Positions 1 through 9,937 are shown, numbered from the stretch's first letter. The stretch is DNA of 64,000 bases from Psychrobacillus sp. INOP01 (GCF_018140925.1 NZ_CP073315.1:1178001-1242000), one strand, 5' to 3'. The notes: generated by a model from the letters alone, not told the origin. Made by a program: numbers and translations.

Positions 1-70
1 TACAATAAGTATAATTAAAAGATGCATGAACTGTCAAATTTATAACACCTTAAGGAAAGAAATACATAGA

Positions 71-1012
71 TTAGTAGCCTTTCTCCAAGTCAATTTCATT
101 TTCCAACGGCTTCTGCTCCACCCAAGCGCATAAATTTCTGGAGAAGATTTCCAATGCTCGTACTACATACTGAGAAGAGTGACTAGAGACATGTGGGGAA
201 ACGACAACATTGTTCATGCTCCAAAATGGGTGACCCTCTGCAAGAGGTTCTTTCTCAAATACATCTAGAACAGCATATGCAAATTGCTCTTCTTCTAATG
301 CACGCAGTAAGAGCTCCTCTTTTACTACATCTCCACGTCCAAAATTCATAAAGATGGCTGTAGGTTTCATAGACTGTAAATGCTCGTATGTGATCAGGTA
401 TTTTGTATGTTCCGTGCTCGGTAGGATTGAAATGACAATATCTGCTTTTGGTAAAACGTCATTTAATTTATCAAAGGAAACTATTTCGTCCATATATGGA
501 GCTAGTCGTCCACTGCCATTACAACCGATTGTATGCACTCCAAAAGCTTGCAGTATTCGGCCTACTTCTCCGCCTATTGCACCCGGTCCTAGTATTATCG
601 CGGTTGAACCTAGTAATTCAGTAGGAAATACTCGCTTAGACCACTCCCCGTTACGTTGATTTTCATGAATCAATGGGAGTGACTTTTTGATAGAAAGTAT
701 ATGTGCTAAAATCGTTTCTGCCATAGGTGTTTTATGAATTCCTCGCACATTGGTAACGACAATACCTCGATTTGCAATTTCCTGTAACGGCATTTTTTCT
801 AGTCCAGCAGAAGCTACCATAATCCATTTTAGTTGTACGGCCGTTTCAAGATGACTAACAAGTAAGTCCTCTCCATACGTAACTAAGATTTGCGATGACT
901 TTAATACTTCTTCATTAATACCTTTTTGAAATACAAATTCTGCATCTGGAAACTTCTGAAATAATTCATCCTGTTGCTTCTGTTTTGGTAAAAAAGAAAA
1001 TAATATTTTCAT
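71..1012 (-). CDS. D-2-hydroxyacid dehydrogenase family protein
   Basis: Predicted NAD(P)-dependent D-2-hydroxyacid dehydrogenase (313 aa) that interconverts 2-keto acids and D-2-hydroxy acids in the cytoplasm; the substrate cannot be read from sequence. The Rossmann motif GPGAIGGEVG lies near residue 142. The family's catalytic Arg (in NFGRGD), Glu (in DVFEKEP) and His (in SPHVSSH) are all present. It starts 2 bp after the bcp stop, with a GAGGG ribosome site inside the end of bcp, so the two are probably co-transcribed. It lacks the C-terminal regulatory domains of SerA, which is encoded separately at 59930-61516. The family is sure; the specificity is open. Confidence 0.85.
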   Translation of the reverse strand: MKILFSFLPKQKQQDELFQKFPDAEFVFQKGINEEVLKSSQILVTYGEDLLVSHLETAVQLKWIMVASAGLEKMPLQEIANRGIVVTNVRGIHKTPMAETILAHILSIKKSLPLIHENQRNGEWSKRVFPTELLGSTAIILGPGAIGGEVGRILQAFGVHTIGCNGSGRLAPYMDEIVSFDKLNDVLPKADIVISILPSTEHTKYLITYEHLQSMKPTAIFMNFGRGDVVKEELLLRALEEEQFAYAVLDVFEKEPLAEGHPFWSMNNVVVSPHVSSHSSQYVVRALEIFSRNLCAWVEQKPLENEIDLEKGY

Positions 1013-1014
1013 AC

Positions 1015-1500
1015 TTATTTTCCCTCAGTCACTAATGATTTTAATGTTAATAGCGCTTCTTCGACATGTCCATCGACCTTTACTTTATTCCATTCTTTTA
1101 CGACCGTCCCTGTAGGATCGATTAAAAAAGTAGAACGTTCAATACCCATATATTCTTTCCCAAAATTCTTTTTCAGCTTCCAAACGCCATATGCTACGGA
1201 AACTTCATGCGTATCATCTACTAATAGAGAAAACGGCAGACCATGCTTGTCTATAAATTTGGTATGAGCCTTTTCATCATCTGCGCTAACTCCAAGAATA
1301 ACAGCATTTAACTCCGTAAAACTTGTATAGGCAGTTTTAAAATCACATGCTTCTGTTGTGCAACCTGGGGTAGCATCCTTTGGGTAAAAATACAAAACTA
1401 CATATTTCTTGCCTGCAAAATCCTTTAATGAAACAATTTCACCTTTTTCATTTTTCAATGAAAAGTTAGGTGCTATCATACCTTCTAATTTTTCCATCAT
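1015..1500 (-). CDS. bcp: Thioredoxin-dependent thiol peroxidase Bcp (peroxiredoxin Q)
   Basis: A 161-residue atypical 2-Cys peroxiredoxin that reduces hydrogen peroxide and organic hydroperoxides with electrons from thioredoxin. The motif TPGCTTEAC carries the peroxidatic Cys47 and the resolving Cys52 five residues later, the arrangement typical of the Bcp/PrxQ class. The length is normal. AGGAGGG lies just upstream of two consecutive ATG codons, so the start could be three bases downstream. It is the first gene of a two-gene unit with the hydroxyacid dehydrogenase and is divergent from gsaB, matching B. subtilis ygaF beside gsaB. Confidence 0.93.
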   Translation of the reverse strand: MMEKLEGMIAPNFSLKNEKGEIVSLKDFAGKKYVVLYFYPKDATPGCTTEACDFKTAYTSFTELNAVILGVSADDEKAHTKFIDKHGLPFSLLVDDTHEVSVAYGVWKLKKNFGKEYMGIERSTFLIDPTGTVVKEWNKVKVDGHVEEALLTLKSLVTEGK

Positions 1501-1610
1501 AATCCCTCCTATATATTATATCGTATCGAAGTTAGTCACTATGTTCAATTTTCTTAGCATTTCTCCTTACTATTGTCTACAATTAAGAAGTACTAACAGT
1601 AGAAATACAC

Positions 1611-1640
1611 TAGACAATAATTGGATAGTAACGGTATACT
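1611..1640 (+). promoter_or_regulatory. Probable sigma-A promoter of gsaB
   Basis: TAGACA (1611-1616) and TATACT (1635-1640) are separated by 18 bp and lie about 37 bp upstream of the gsaB TTG start. This is the best vegetative match in the bcp-gsaB divergent gap; it was read by eye. Confidence 0.45.
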
Positions 1641-1676
1641 TTCTATCTGCAAACAAACTGAGCGGAGGCTATTACA

Positions 1677-2963
1677 TTGAAACAAACACAATCAGAAATA
1701 ATACAAGTAGAGGCATTAGAACATATAGTTGGTGGTGTAAACAGTCCATCGAGATCGTATAAAGCTGTAGGCGGAGGAGCACCAATCGTTATGGAAAGAG
1801 CAGAAGGCGCTTATTTTTATGACGTAGATGGTAACAAATATATCGATTATTTAGCTGCATACGGTCCCATAATTACTGGTCATGCGCATCCTCATATTAC
1901 GGAAGCCATCACAAAAGCTGCACAAACTGGTCTATTATATGGTACCCCAACAAAACATGAAGTAACCTTTGCGAAAATGTTAAAGGATGCTATTCCTTCT
2001 ATGGATAAAGTTCGTTTTGTAAACTCGGGAACAGAGGCGGTCATGACAACAATTCGAGTTGCACGTGCCTACACTGGAAGAACAAAAGTTATGAAATTTG
2101 CAGGATGCTATCATGGACATTCCGATTTAGTATTAGTTGCAGCCGGCTCAGGACCAGCAACACTTGGTACACCAGATTCCGCGGGGGTACCTAAATCTAT
2201 TGCTAAAGAAGTAATCACTATTCCATTCAACGATCCAAAAGCTTATGAAGAAGCTATGGAGAAATGGGGAGAAGAACTAGCATGTATTTTAGTAGAACCA
2301 ATCGTTGGTAACTTCGGTATGGTAGAGCCAAATGAAGGTTTCCTTCCACTAGTTCACAAGATTGCAAAAGACAAAGGTGCACTAGTCATTTATGATGAAG
2401 TAATTACAGCCTTCCGCTTCCACTATGGCGCGGCATCTACCATGTTAGAACAAACGCCAGATTTAACAGCATTAGGTAAAATCATCGGCGGAGGACTTCC
2501 AATTGGTGCTTACGGCGGCAAAAAAGAAATTATGGAACAGGTTGCACCACTAGGACCTGCATACCAAGCGGGAACAATGGCAGGTAATCCAGCGTCAATG
2601 CAAGCAGGGATTGCTTGTTTAGAGGTTCTACAAACTCCAGGATTATATGATGAACTAGATAGATTAGGCGCACTTCTTGAAGCTGGAATTCTAGAAGCTG
2701 CCAAGAAAAATAATGTAACTATTACCATTAATCGTATTAAAGGAGCTCTATCCGTTTACTTTACAGAAGTAAGGGTAGAAAATTATGTGCAAGCAGAAGC
2801 AAGTGACGGTGAAATGTTTGCGAAATTCTTTAAGCTAATGCTAAACCAAGGTATTAACTTAGCACCTTCTAAATATGAAGCATGGTTTATAACAACTGCC
2901 CATACAGAAAGAGATATTCAAGAAACACTCAAAGCAGTTAATAATGCCTTTGCTGAACTCTAA
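1677..2963 (+). CDS. gsaB: Glutamate-1-semialdehyde 2,1-aminomutase (GsaB/HemL)
   Basis: A PLP enzyme converting glutamate-1-semialdehyde to 5-aminolevulinate, the C5-pathway precursor of heme. The 428 residues are full length. The Schiff-base lysine is Lys268 in GKIIGGGLP, and the NSGTEA and DEVITAFR motifs of class III aminotransferases are intact. The start is TTG at 1677, preceded by GCGGAGG. The neighbourhood (bcp divergent, YgaE-like protein downstream, ygaD nearby) matches the B. subtilis second copy gsaB rather than hemL of the hemAXCDBL operon, so that symbol is preferred; the two are not distinguishable from sequence alone. Confidence 0.92.
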   Translation: MKQTQSEIIQVEALEHIVGGVNSPSRSYKAVGGGAPIVMERAEGAYFYDVDGNKYIDYLAAYGPIITGHAHPHITEAITKAAQTGLLYGTPTKHEVTFAKMLKDAIPSMDKVRFVNSGTEAVMTTIRVARAYTGRTKVMKFAGCYHGHSDLVLVAAGSGPATLGTPDSAGVPKSIAKEVITIPFNDPKAYEEAMEKWGEELACILVEPIVGNFGMVEPNEGFLPLVHKIAKDKGALVIYDEVITAFRFHYGAASTMLEQTPDLTALGKIIGGGLPIGAYGGKKEIMEQVAPLGPAYQAGTMAGNPASMQAGIACLEVLQTPGLYDELDRLGALLEAGILEAAKKNNVTITINRIKGALSVYFTEVRVENYVQAEASDGEMFAKFFKLMLNQGINLAPSKYEAWFITTAHTERDIQETLKAVNNAFAEL

Positions 2964-3001
2964 TATCAGGTACACTGTTTCTTACGAAAGGATAGGATTT
3001 A

Positions 3002-4084
3002 ATGAAATTAGGAGCACGAATTTTTAAAACTGGGGTAGCTATTGTTTTCTCTTTATTCATAGCAGATTTACTTCAGCTTCCTAGTCCTGTTTTCGCAGGA
3101 ATAGCAGCTATTTTCGCCATTCAGCCTTCTATTTATAGGTCCTATTTAACAGTAACCGAGCAGATTCAAGGGAATTTAATAGGGGCTGTCATTGCGGTGG
3201 TTTTCACCTTAGTTTTCGGAAATGATTATATTGCTGTTGGATTTGCTGCAATTGTGGCAATTACACTAATGCTAAAATTAAAGCTAGAGAAAACTATCTC
3301 ACTCGCATTAGTAACTGTAATCGCGATTATGGAAATACAGGGTGACGACTTTTTAGTATTCGCTTTGTTACGATTTGCAGCAATGCTTGTTGGGGTAATC
3401 TCCGCATTTATTGTGAATTTGGTATTTTTACCTCCTAAGTTTGAAAAGAAGCTTTTCAATGCAATTCACTATACGCAGGATGAAATAATCCGTTGGCTAC
3501 GAATAGCAGTTAGACAGGCGTCAGATCATCAATCGACTAAACAAACAATTAATCAATTAAAGGATAGACTTGTTAGAGTCGATCAATTGTACTCTTTCTT
3601 TAAGGAAGAACGTGGGTATACGAAAAAAGCAAATCACACAAAGGGAAGAAAATTAGTCGTTTACCGCGAATTAATTTCCACTTCTTATAAAAGCTTAGAT
3701 GTACTCAAAAAATTACATCTTCATGAAAATGAATTGACTCAGCTACCAGAACATTTTCGGATGATGATAAAGGAAAGATTAGATGCTCTGTTAACCTATC
3801 ATGAACAGCTCCATTTGAAGTTTATAGGTAAGTTAAGACCCGAGCATATGGAATGGAACGATTCGGAGGCATTTCTTCAAAGGCAAGAGGTAATGGATAT
3901 TTTCGTCAAACAAATTACCATTACTCAAATGGAAGAGGAATTTTCGTCTTACCACCTTCTGCATTTACTGTCGTCTATTTTAAAATATGAGGAACAATTG
4001 GAGCATGTGGATAGACTGATCACGTCGTATCAAAACTTCCATAGTGAAGAACTGACTGTTCAAATTGAAGAAACGCCTTATTAA
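3002..4084 (+). CDS. Aromatic acid exporter family membrane protein (YgaE-like)
   Basis: A 360-residue integral membrane protein with several hydrophobic helices in the first 150 residues, followed by a charged, helical cytoplasmic half. This is the layout of the FUSC-like / ArAE (DUF939) family. B. subtilis YgaE has the same size and the same position beside gsaB. The transported substrate is unknown; the family name comes from distant aromatic-acid exporters. It lies 38 bp after gsaB, probably in the same transcript, and is followed by a strong terminator. Confidence 0.75.
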   Translation: MKLGARIFKTGVAIVFSLFIADLLQLPSPVFAGIAAIFAIQPSIYRSYLTVTEQIQGNLIGAVIAVVFTLVFGNDYIAVGFAAIVAITLMLKLKLEKTISLALVTVIAIMEIQGDDFLVFALLRFAAMLVGVISAFIVNLVFLPPKFEKKLFNAIHYTQDEIIRWLRIAVRQASDHQSTKQTINQLKDRLVRVDQLYSFFKEERGYTKKANHTKGRKLVVYRELISTSYKSLDVLKKLHLHENELTQLPEHFRMMIKERLDALLTYHEQLHLKFIGKLRPEHMEWNDSEAFLQRQEVMDIFVKQITITQMEEEFSSYHLLHLLSSILKYEEQLEHVDRLITSYQNFHSEELTVQIEETPY

Positions 4085-4128
4085 AAAAACAGGTTGATCG
4101 CGAGTTCCCTCGCGACCAACCTGTTTTT
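4084..4128 (+). terminator. Rho-independent terminator after the YgaE-like gene
   Basis: A long GC-rich stem (arms 4084-4104 and 4109-4128, loop TTCC, one G-U type mismatch) ends in TTTTT. The flanking A run would also let it work on the minus strand. Confidence 0.9.
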
Positions 4129-4154
4129 CATATAGACAGTTTTTGACTGTTCAA

Positions 4155-4259
4155 GTATTCGATCGATTTTTCATTGGATTCGACCGATTGTTAGTAGTAT
4201 TCAGCCGATTTTTCATTGTATTCGTCCGATTTTTACTAGTATTCAACCTATTCACTCTT
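4155..4259. repeat. Tandem array of five degenerate 21-bp units
   Basis: Five consecutive 21-bp units begin at 4155, 4176, 4197, 4218 and 4239. Each starts GTATTC or GGATTC, and four carry a CGATT core. There are no indels between units although about a third of the positions vary. It lies in the convergent gap between the YgaE-like gene and dppC, between two terminator hairpins. The period is seven codons and the plus frame is open as hydrophobic heptads, but there is no credible start or ribosome site, so I call it non-coding. Confidence 0.85.
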
Positions 4260-4267
4260 ATATAGAG

Positions 4268-4320
4268 CAACAAACAAAACATGCCACCCAGTAATAAAGT
4301 CACTAGGTGGCATGTTTGTT
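4268..4320 (-). terminator. Hairpin at the end of the dpp operon
   Basis: Inverted repeat ACATGCCACC / GGTGGCATGT, extended by AAC/GTT pairs, directly after the dppC stop. On the minus strand the stem is followed by a modest T-rich stretch, so it probably terminates the peptide transporter operon. Confidence 0.65.
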
Positions 4321-5218
4321 AATTTTTCATCTTAGGATCCAGTGCATCTCGGAGTCCATCGCCCATCAAGTTAAATCCTACTACTGTCAACATTATTGCA
4401 AGTCCTGGGAAAATCATCGTCCACGGAGCATTCCTTAAATACATACGGGCATCCGCTAGCATCTTTCCCCATTCAGGAGCAGGTGCCTGAGCACCCAGTC
4501 CTAAGAACCCTAGTGCGGCTGCTTCAATAATGGCCGATGCAATTGCAAGTGTACCTGCAACAATAACCGGTGCCATTGAATTAGGTAAAATATGAGAAAA
4601 CAAAATTCGAATATCTCTCATCCCAATAGCTTTAGCAGATGTTATGTACTCCTCTTCTTTAATACTTAGAACCTTCGAACGTATTAGTCGACCAAAGTTA
4701 GGGATATTAATAATTGCAATAGCGATCAAAGCATTTTGCAAAGACGGCCCTAAAACAGATACTACTGCTATTGCCAATAGTATACTTGGAAAAGCTAGCA
4801 TGATATCGAAAATTCTTGAAATAATCATGTCTATCCATTTACCATAGTAACCTGCAACAATACCTAAAATACTACCAACTACTACAGAACCAATAACAGA
4901 GAAAAATCCTACCACTAAGGAAATTCTTGCTCCATGAATAATTCGAGAAAATATATCTCGACCAAAATCATCTGTACCGAACCAATACTGACCAGATGGT
5001 GGTTTTAGTCGATCTGTTAAAAGCTGATCATTAATACCTTGTGGTGCAAGCCAAGGACCAAAAAATGCTAAAAATACGAAGAATAAGACAATCCCTGCTC
5101 CTGCAAGCGCTCCTTTATTTTTACGAAAGCTACGCCATGCATCTCGCCAAGGACCGGTCGACGTTTCTTTAGTTGCCATTACTTGATCATTTGTCGAATT
5201 CGGAACCATTTCGGACAT
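4319..5218 (-). CDS. dppC: Di/oligopeptide ABC transporter permease DppC/OppC type
   Basis: One of the two membrane subunits of a peptide importer, 299 residues. A hydrophilic N-terminal stretch is followed by a first helix and then the five-helix binding-protein-dependent permease domain. The EAA loop (EYITSAKAIGMRD), which docks the ATPase, is clear. AAGGAGG precedes the ATG. Last gene of the D-F-A-B-C operon, 14 bp after dppB. The C-type assignment rests on length, the extended N-terminus and gene order. Confidence 0.9.
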   Translation of the reverse strand: MSEMVPNSTNDQVMATKETSTGPWRDAWRSFRKNKGALAGAGIVLFFVFLAFFGPWLAPQGINDQLLTDRLKPPSGQYWFGTDDFGRDIFSRIIHGARISLVVGFFSVIGSVVVGSILGIVAGYYGKWIDMIISRIFDIMLAFPSILLAIAVVSVLGPSLQNALIAIAIINIPNFGRLIRSKVLSIKEEEYITSAKAIGMRDIRILFSHILPNSMAPVIVAGTLAIASAIIEAAALGFLGLGAQAPAPEWGKMLADARMYLRNAPWTMIFPGLAIMLTVVGFNLMGDGLRDALDPKMKN

Positions 5219-5232
5219 ATCTATTCCTCCTT

Positions 5233-6246
5233 TTAATCATATTTGATCCTCGGGTCTACTAACCCATACAAAATATCTACGAATAAATTAATCATTACAA
5301 ATATAAAAGCGACAACCAGTATACCAGACTGAATAACAGGATAATCACGGAACGAAATAGCTTCGTAAATATACCGTCCGATTCCCGGCCAGCCAAAGAT
5401 AGTCTCTGTTAAAATAGCGCCTCCAAGTAAAAGTCCTGTTTGAAGTCCAATTACAGTTAATACAGGAATAATTGCATTTTTTAAAGCATGTTTGTAAACA
5501 ACCCAAAACATTTTTTGACCTTTAGCTCTAGCTGTCCGAACATAGTCCGCTCTCATTACTTCGAGCATACTTGATCTAGTCATACGAGCAATAATCGCCA
5601 TTGGAATTGTCGCTAATGCAATACCTGGCAACACTAAATGCTTCAATACAGTACCAAGTTGATCGAATCTTCCCTGTATAATTGTATCTACAATATACAT
5701 GCTAGTAATGGAATTTACGGGATCTCGGACCTCTTCTCGACCAGTCGTTGGAAGCCACTGCAATTCAACACCAAAAATCCATTGTTCCATCAAACCTAAC
5801 CAAAAGATTGGCATAGATACACCTATTAAAGCTAAAACCATTGCCAAATAATCAAACCAAGAATTTTGGAACCAAGCGGATATAATACCTGCATTTACTC
5901 CAATAATCACTGCTATAATAATTGCAAAGAAAGCTAGCTCAATTGTTGCTGCTAAATATGGCCAAATCTCTTCAGCAACAGGTTGAACCGTTCGCATCGA
6001 TTCTCCTAAATCACCTTTTAAGAGACCAACTAAATAGTCGAAATATTGTGTATACCAAGGCTCATTTAAGCCTAGTTTAATCTCCAATGCTTCTATCGCT
6101 TCTTTAGATGCTAATTGTCCTAGAATTACTTGAGCTGGATTACCAGGAATTGCTCGTATGATCATGAATACAACAAATGTCATACCAAGTAATACTGGTA
6201 TCAACTGTAATAATCGTTTACCGATATAGTGAAGCATTTTCTTCAC
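5233..6246 (-). CDS. dppB: Di/oligopeptide ABC transporter permease DppB/OppB type
   Basis: The partner permease, 337 residues, with an N-terminal helix containing the typical RLLQLIPVLLGMTFVVF pattern. A large external loop between helices 1 and 2 and an EAA loop (DYVRTARAKGQ) follow. It forms a heterodimer with DppC and receives peptide from the lipoprotein DppA. It lies 59 bp downstream of dppA, behind an intercistronic hairpin. Length and motifs are normal for the family. Confidence 0.9.
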   Translation of the reverse strand: MKKMLHYIGKRLLQLIPVLLGMTFVVFMIIRAIPGNPAQVILGQLASKEAIEALEIKLGLNEPWYTQYFDYLVGLLKGDLGESMRTVQPVAEEIWPYLAATIELAFFAIIIAVIIGVNAGIISAWFQNSWFDYLAMVLALIGVSMPIFWLGLMEQWIFGVELQWLPTTGREEVRDPVNSITSMYIVDTIIQGRFDQLGTVLKHLVLPGIALATIPMAIIARMTRSSMLEVMRADYVRTARAKGQKMFWVVYKHALKNAIIPVLTVIGLQTGLLLGGAILTETIFGWPGIGRYIYEAISFRDYPVIQSGILVVAFIFVMINLFVDILYGLVDPRIKYD

Positions 6247-6265
6247 CTCTCTAATTTAAAATAAA

Positions 6266-6298
6266 GAAAGGGGAGAAATCACGAAGACCTCCCCCCTT
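6266..6298 (-). promoter_or_regulatory. Intercistronic hairpin between dppA and dppB
   Basis: AAGGGGAG (6268-6275) pairs with CTCCCCCCTT (6289-6298) around a 13-nt loop. Stems after the binding-protein gene often protect the 3' end or partly terminate, giving more DppA than permease. That role is inferred. Confidence 0.55.
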
Positions 6299-6305
6299 AA
6301 GCATA

Positions 6306-7934
6306 TTACTTAAAGTCGACCTTGTTTAATCGATCAGAACCAGTCGGATGTGGTTTGAAATTAATGATTTCTGCATCACCAGCTAGTAAAGGTGTTGAGT
6401 GTGCAAGTGGAACCCACGGAGCATCCTCAAAGATAATTTCTTGCGCTTGTTTATACAGTTCATTACGCTTCTCTTCATCTACTTCTGTTTGTGCTTCGAT
6501 TAAGATTTTATGTGTTTCAGGATTGCTGTAGTAGCTGTAGTTATTACTTCCGATATTATCTTCGTCAAGCAATACATAAATGAAGTTATCTGCATCTCCA
6601 TTATCACCTGTCCAGCCTAATAGGAATGCATCTGCTTCTCCGTTTTTAGCTTTTTCTAAATAAGTAGCCCACTCATAAGATACGATATTAGCAGTTATGC
6701 CAACATCAGCTAAGTTCTTTTGTATAGCTTCCGCTACTTTTGTGCCATCTGGCATATATGGGCGTGGAACAGGCATTGCCCATAGTTCCATTTCAAATCC
6801 GTCAGCAAAACCAGCTTCTGCTAATAATTGTTTCGCTTTTTCTGGATCATATTCGTATCCAGGAATATCATCATTGTATCCACTAATAGATGATGGCATA
6901 GGATTTTTCGCTACTTCTGCACGCCCTTCAAAGAATGCATCGACAATCGCTTGTTTATCAATTGCATAGTTTACGGCTTGACGAACTTTTTGGTTATCAA
7001 ATGGTGGACGAGTACTTGTTAAACCAAGGTATCCAACATTCATAGATGGACGTTCGAATAACTGTAGAGCCGCTTCTGATTCAACTGTACTACCATCTGA
7101 CGGATTTACACCATCAGCTAAATCTATTTCTCCATTTAAAAGTGAGTTCAAACGCGCAGAGTTATCTGGAATAGAACGGAAAACAACTTTATCCAATTTA
7201 GGCTCTTCTGAATTCCAATACTCTGCATTTTTTTCAATAGTAATAGAATCATTACGTTTCCATTCCACAAATTTGAATGGTCCAGTACCAACTGGGCTAT
7301 CACCAAATTTGTCGCCAGCTGCTTCAAATGCAGTCGGACTTGCAATTGCGAAAGGACTCATCGCGATATTTTTTAAGAAAGGTGCTTGTGCACGAGTAAG
7401 CTTAAATATTACTGTGTAATCTCCCTCAGCAGTAACTGATTCAATTACATGACCTTCGTCCCCATCATATCCACCGAACATTGATCCATAATACGGGAAT
7501 AGATCTTCGGAACCGCCAGCCCAACGTTCAAAGTTTTTCACTACTGCCTCTGCATTGAAGTCAGTTCCATCATGGAATTTTACACCTTCACGAAGTGTGA
7601 ACGTATACGTAAGTCCATCCTCAGATGGTTCCCATTTTGTAGCTAATCCTTCGTTGATCGTAGTATCTTGTTCACCAAAGTTTAATAACGTTTCTAACAC
7701 ATTTTGTGTAACTTTAAATGATTCACCGTCCGTAACTGCAGCTGGATCTAGTGAAACAGAGTCGCCTCCACGACCAAAGATTAATACTTTTTCTTCCGCA
7801 GTGTCTGTAGTGCCCTTGTCATTATCTTTTTCTGTATCGCCGTCTGATGAATCGTCAGATGAACACGCAGCAAGTACTACAGTAAGTGCAACGAACATCA
7901 GCAGCAAAAATGACCATATTTTCGATTTCCCCAT
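6306..7934 (-). CDS. dppA: Peptide-binding lipoprotein (DppA-like, SBP family 5)
   Basis: Extracellular solute-binding lipoprotein of a peptide importer, 542 residues. A basic and hydrophobic signal ends in the lipobox LAAC, followed by a Ser/Asp-rich linker. Family 5 binding-protein motifs follow, including PVGTGPFKF near the middle and LLGWTGDNGDADNF later, which resemble E. coli DppA more than OppA. The longest frame starts 22 codons earlier, but GGAGGGG sits directly before the ATG at 7932-7934, which gives a proper signal peptide. A dipeptide preference is inferred. Confidence 0.9.
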   Translation of the reverse strand: MGKSKIWSFLLLMFVALTVVLAACSSDDSSDGDTEKDNDKGTTDTAEEKVLIFGRGGDSVSLDPAAVTDGESFKVTQNVLETLLNFGEQDTTINEGLATKWEPSEDGLTYTFTLREGVKFHDGTDFNAEAVVKNFERWAGGSEDLFPYYGSMFGGYDGDEGHVIESVTAEGDYTVIFKLTRAQAPFLKNIAMSPFAIASPTAFEAAGDKFGDSPVGTGPFKFVEWKRNDSITIEKNAEYWNSEEPKLDKVVFRSIPDNSARLNSLLNGEIDLADGVNPSDGSTVESEAALQLFERPSMNVGYLGLTSTRPPFDNQKVRQAVNYAIDKQAIVDAFFEGRAEVAKNPMPSSISGYNDDIPGYEYDPEKAKQLLAEAGFADGFEMELWAMPVPRPYMPDGTKVAEAIQKNLADVGITANIVSYEWATYLEKAKNGEADAFLLGWTGDNGDADNFIYVLLDEDNIGSNNYSYYSNPETHKILIEAQTEVDEEKRNELYKQAQEIIFEDAPWVPLAHSTPLLAGDAEIINFKPHPTGSDRLNKVDFK

Positions 7935-7959
7935 TTGGACCCCTCCATAAAATTTATTA

Positions 7960-8943
7960 TCAATGTTGCAGTTGCTCATTGTATAAATGGCACGCAACAA
8001 AATGACCAGTTTTAGCTTCTTGTAATTGTGGAATTTCCTTCACACATATATCCATTTTAAAAGGACATCTTGTATGGAAGGTACACCCTGTAGGTGGATT
8101 AGAGGGACTTGGAATGTCTCCTTCTAGAATGATTTGTTCACGTTTAAATTCTGGATCCGGCACTGGTACCGCGGACAGCAAAGCTTTTGTATAAGGATGT
8201 AAAGGTTCAGCATACATAGATTCACTTGTAGCAAGCTCTACCATTCTACCTAAGTACATAACCCCTACACGGTCACTGATATGGCGAACTACTCCTAAAT
8301 CATGGGCGATAAAGATATAGGTTAGCTTTAGTTCTTTCTGTAAATCTTGCATGAGATTCAAAACTTGTGCCTGTATGGAAACGTCGAGAGCAGATACTGG
8401 TTCATCCGCTATTATTAACTTCGGATTAGTCATCAAAGCTCTTGCAATTCCTATACGTTGCCGCTGTCCTCCACTAAATTGATGTGGATAACGTTTTGCA
8501 TGATAGCTACTTAAACCAACAATTTCTAAAAAGTCATGTACTTTCTTTTTCCGACTCTTTGGGTCTCCAATATTATGAACAATTAAAGGCTCCATTAAAA
8601 TCTTTTCTACGGTATGCCGAGGATTCAAGGATGCGTATGGATCTTGAAATACCATTTGTATTTCACGTCTTGCCTTTCTCATTTCGTCATTGGAAATCTT
8701 CGTTAGCTCTTTTCCGTTAAATGTCACTTTTCCTTCAGTAGGCTCTAGTAATCTCATAAGCATTCTGCCAGTAGTAGATTTACCGCATCCAGATTCGCCA
8801 ACTATACCTAAAGTTTCTCCTTCATTAACAAAAAAAGAAATATCATCGACTGCCTTTACATTCCCCGTGTGCTTTCCTAACAGTCCAGTACGTATTGGAA
8901 AATATTTTTTTAAGCCTTCAACTTTTAACAACGGCTCTGTCAT
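7960..8943 (-). CDS. dppF: Peptide ABC transporter ATPase DppF/OppF type
   Basis: Second ATPase of the peptide importer, 327 residues. Walker [12 protein letters not shown], signature FSGGQRQR and Walker B LIIADEPVSALD are complete. The C-terminal oligopeptide-transporter extension has the Cys-containing GCTFHTRCPF motif. The frame is open for 53 more codons upstream, but that stretch only shadows the end of dppD. AAGGAGG stands before the ATG at 8941-8943, so the start lies inside dppD with a 26-bp overlap, suggesting coupled translation. Confidence 0.92.
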   Translation of the reverse strand: MTEPLLKVEGLKKYFPIRTGLLGKHTGNVKAVDDISFFVNEGETLGIVGESGCGKSTTGRMLMRLLEPTEGKVTFNGKELTKISNDEMRKARREIQMVFQDPYASLNPRHTVEKILMEPLIVHNIGDPKSRKKKVHDFLEIVGLSSYHAKRYPHQFSGGQRQRIGIARALMTNPKLIIADEPVSALDVSIQAQVLNLMQDLQKELKLTYIFIAHDLGVVRHISDRVGVMYLGRMVELATSESMYAEPLHPYTKALLSAVPVPDPEFKREQIILEGDIPSPSNPPTGCTFHTRCPFKMDICVKEIPQLQEAKTGHFVACHLYNEQLQH

Positions 8944-9937
8944 CTGCCAAAACCTCCTTCTCATCGAATAGGAAGCATCTTGTTTTATGACCTTCCGATG
9001 TTTCGTATAATGGAGGATTTTCTTCGCTACATCTTCCAAATACAAATTCACAGCGAGCGGCAAATCTGCAGCCCTGTTTAATCGAACCAGGTTTTGGAAC
9101 ACTTCCAGGAATAGAATAAAGTCGTTGTTTTTTATAACGCATATCTGGAACAGAAGCGATTAAGCCTCTCGTATAAGGATGTTGTGGGTTATTAAAAATC
9201 GTATCCACAGTACCCTCTTCCACTACTTTTCCTGCATACATTACTACTACTCTCTCACAAGTTTCCGCTACTACCCCTAAGTCATGTGTTATTAAAATTA
9301 CAGCTGTGTTTAGACGTTCATTTAGCTCGCGCATTAGTTTTAATATTTGAGCTTGAATTGTTACATCTAAAGCGGTAGTTGGCTCATCAGCTATTAAAAG
9401 CTTAGGATCACACACTAAAGCCATTGCAATCATTACACGTTGTCTCATTCCTCCGGAGAGCTGGTGTGGATAGTCTTTCATAAGCTCTTCTGCTCTAGGT
9501 AGTCCAACTAGTTTTAACATTTCCAGCGCTCTTGCATATGCTTTCTTTTTGTTCCAGTCTTTCTTATGTAAGGTAATTGCCTCAAGCAATTGATTTCCAA
9601 TAGTAAATAAAGGATTTAAAGATGTCATCGGCTCTTGGAAAATCATTGCAACATCGTTACCACGTACTTTACGCATTTCTTTCTCCGAAAACTTCGTTAA
9701 GTCTTTTCCTTCGAACATTATTTGACCACTAGTAATTTTTCCAGGTGGACTAGGAACTAGTCCCATAATAGAAAGAGATGTTACACTTTTTCCACATCCT
9801 GACTCCCCAACAATACCTAATATTTCCCCTTCTCTTACATGAAAATCAATATGGTCTACGGATGGAATAACACCATCATCTGTGAAAAAGGACGTTTGAA
9901 GATCTTTCACTTCCAAAATTGTTTGTCGTTCTCCCAT
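8918..9937 (-). CDS. dppD: Peptide ABC transporter ATPase DppD/OppD type
   Basis: First gene of the operon, 339 residues. Walker [12 protein letters not shown], signature LSGGMRQR and Walker [13 protein letters not shown] are intact, with the Q-loop in [11 protein letters not shown]. The C-terminal motif [10 protein letters not shown] marks the oligopeptide-transporter ATPase extension. D-F-A-B-C is also the order of the B. subtilis app operon. It pairs with DppF to drive uptake through DppB/DppC. Confidence 0.92.
   Translation of the reverse strand: MGERQTILEVKDLQTSFFTDDGVIPSVDHIDFHVREGEILGIVGESGCGKSVTSLSIMGLVPSPPGKITSGQIMFEGKDLTKFSEKEMRKVRGNDVAMIFQEPMTSLNPLFTIGNQLLEAITLHKKDWNKKKAYARALEMLKLVGLPRAEELMKDYPHQLSGGMRQRVMIAMALVCDPKLLIADEPTTALDVTIQAQILKLMRELNERLNTAVILITHDLGVVAETCERVVVMYAGKVVEEGTVDTIFNNPQHPYTRGLIASVPDMRYKKQRLYSIPGSVPKPGSIKQGCRFAARCEFVFGRCSEENPPLYETSEGHKTRCFLFDEKEVLADDRAVVKS

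Noticed and set aside
4143-4262. Hydrophobic heptad peptide encoded by the 21-bp array
   Set aside because: Open in frame with the 21-bp period, but no start codon with a ribosome site; it follows a strong terminator.
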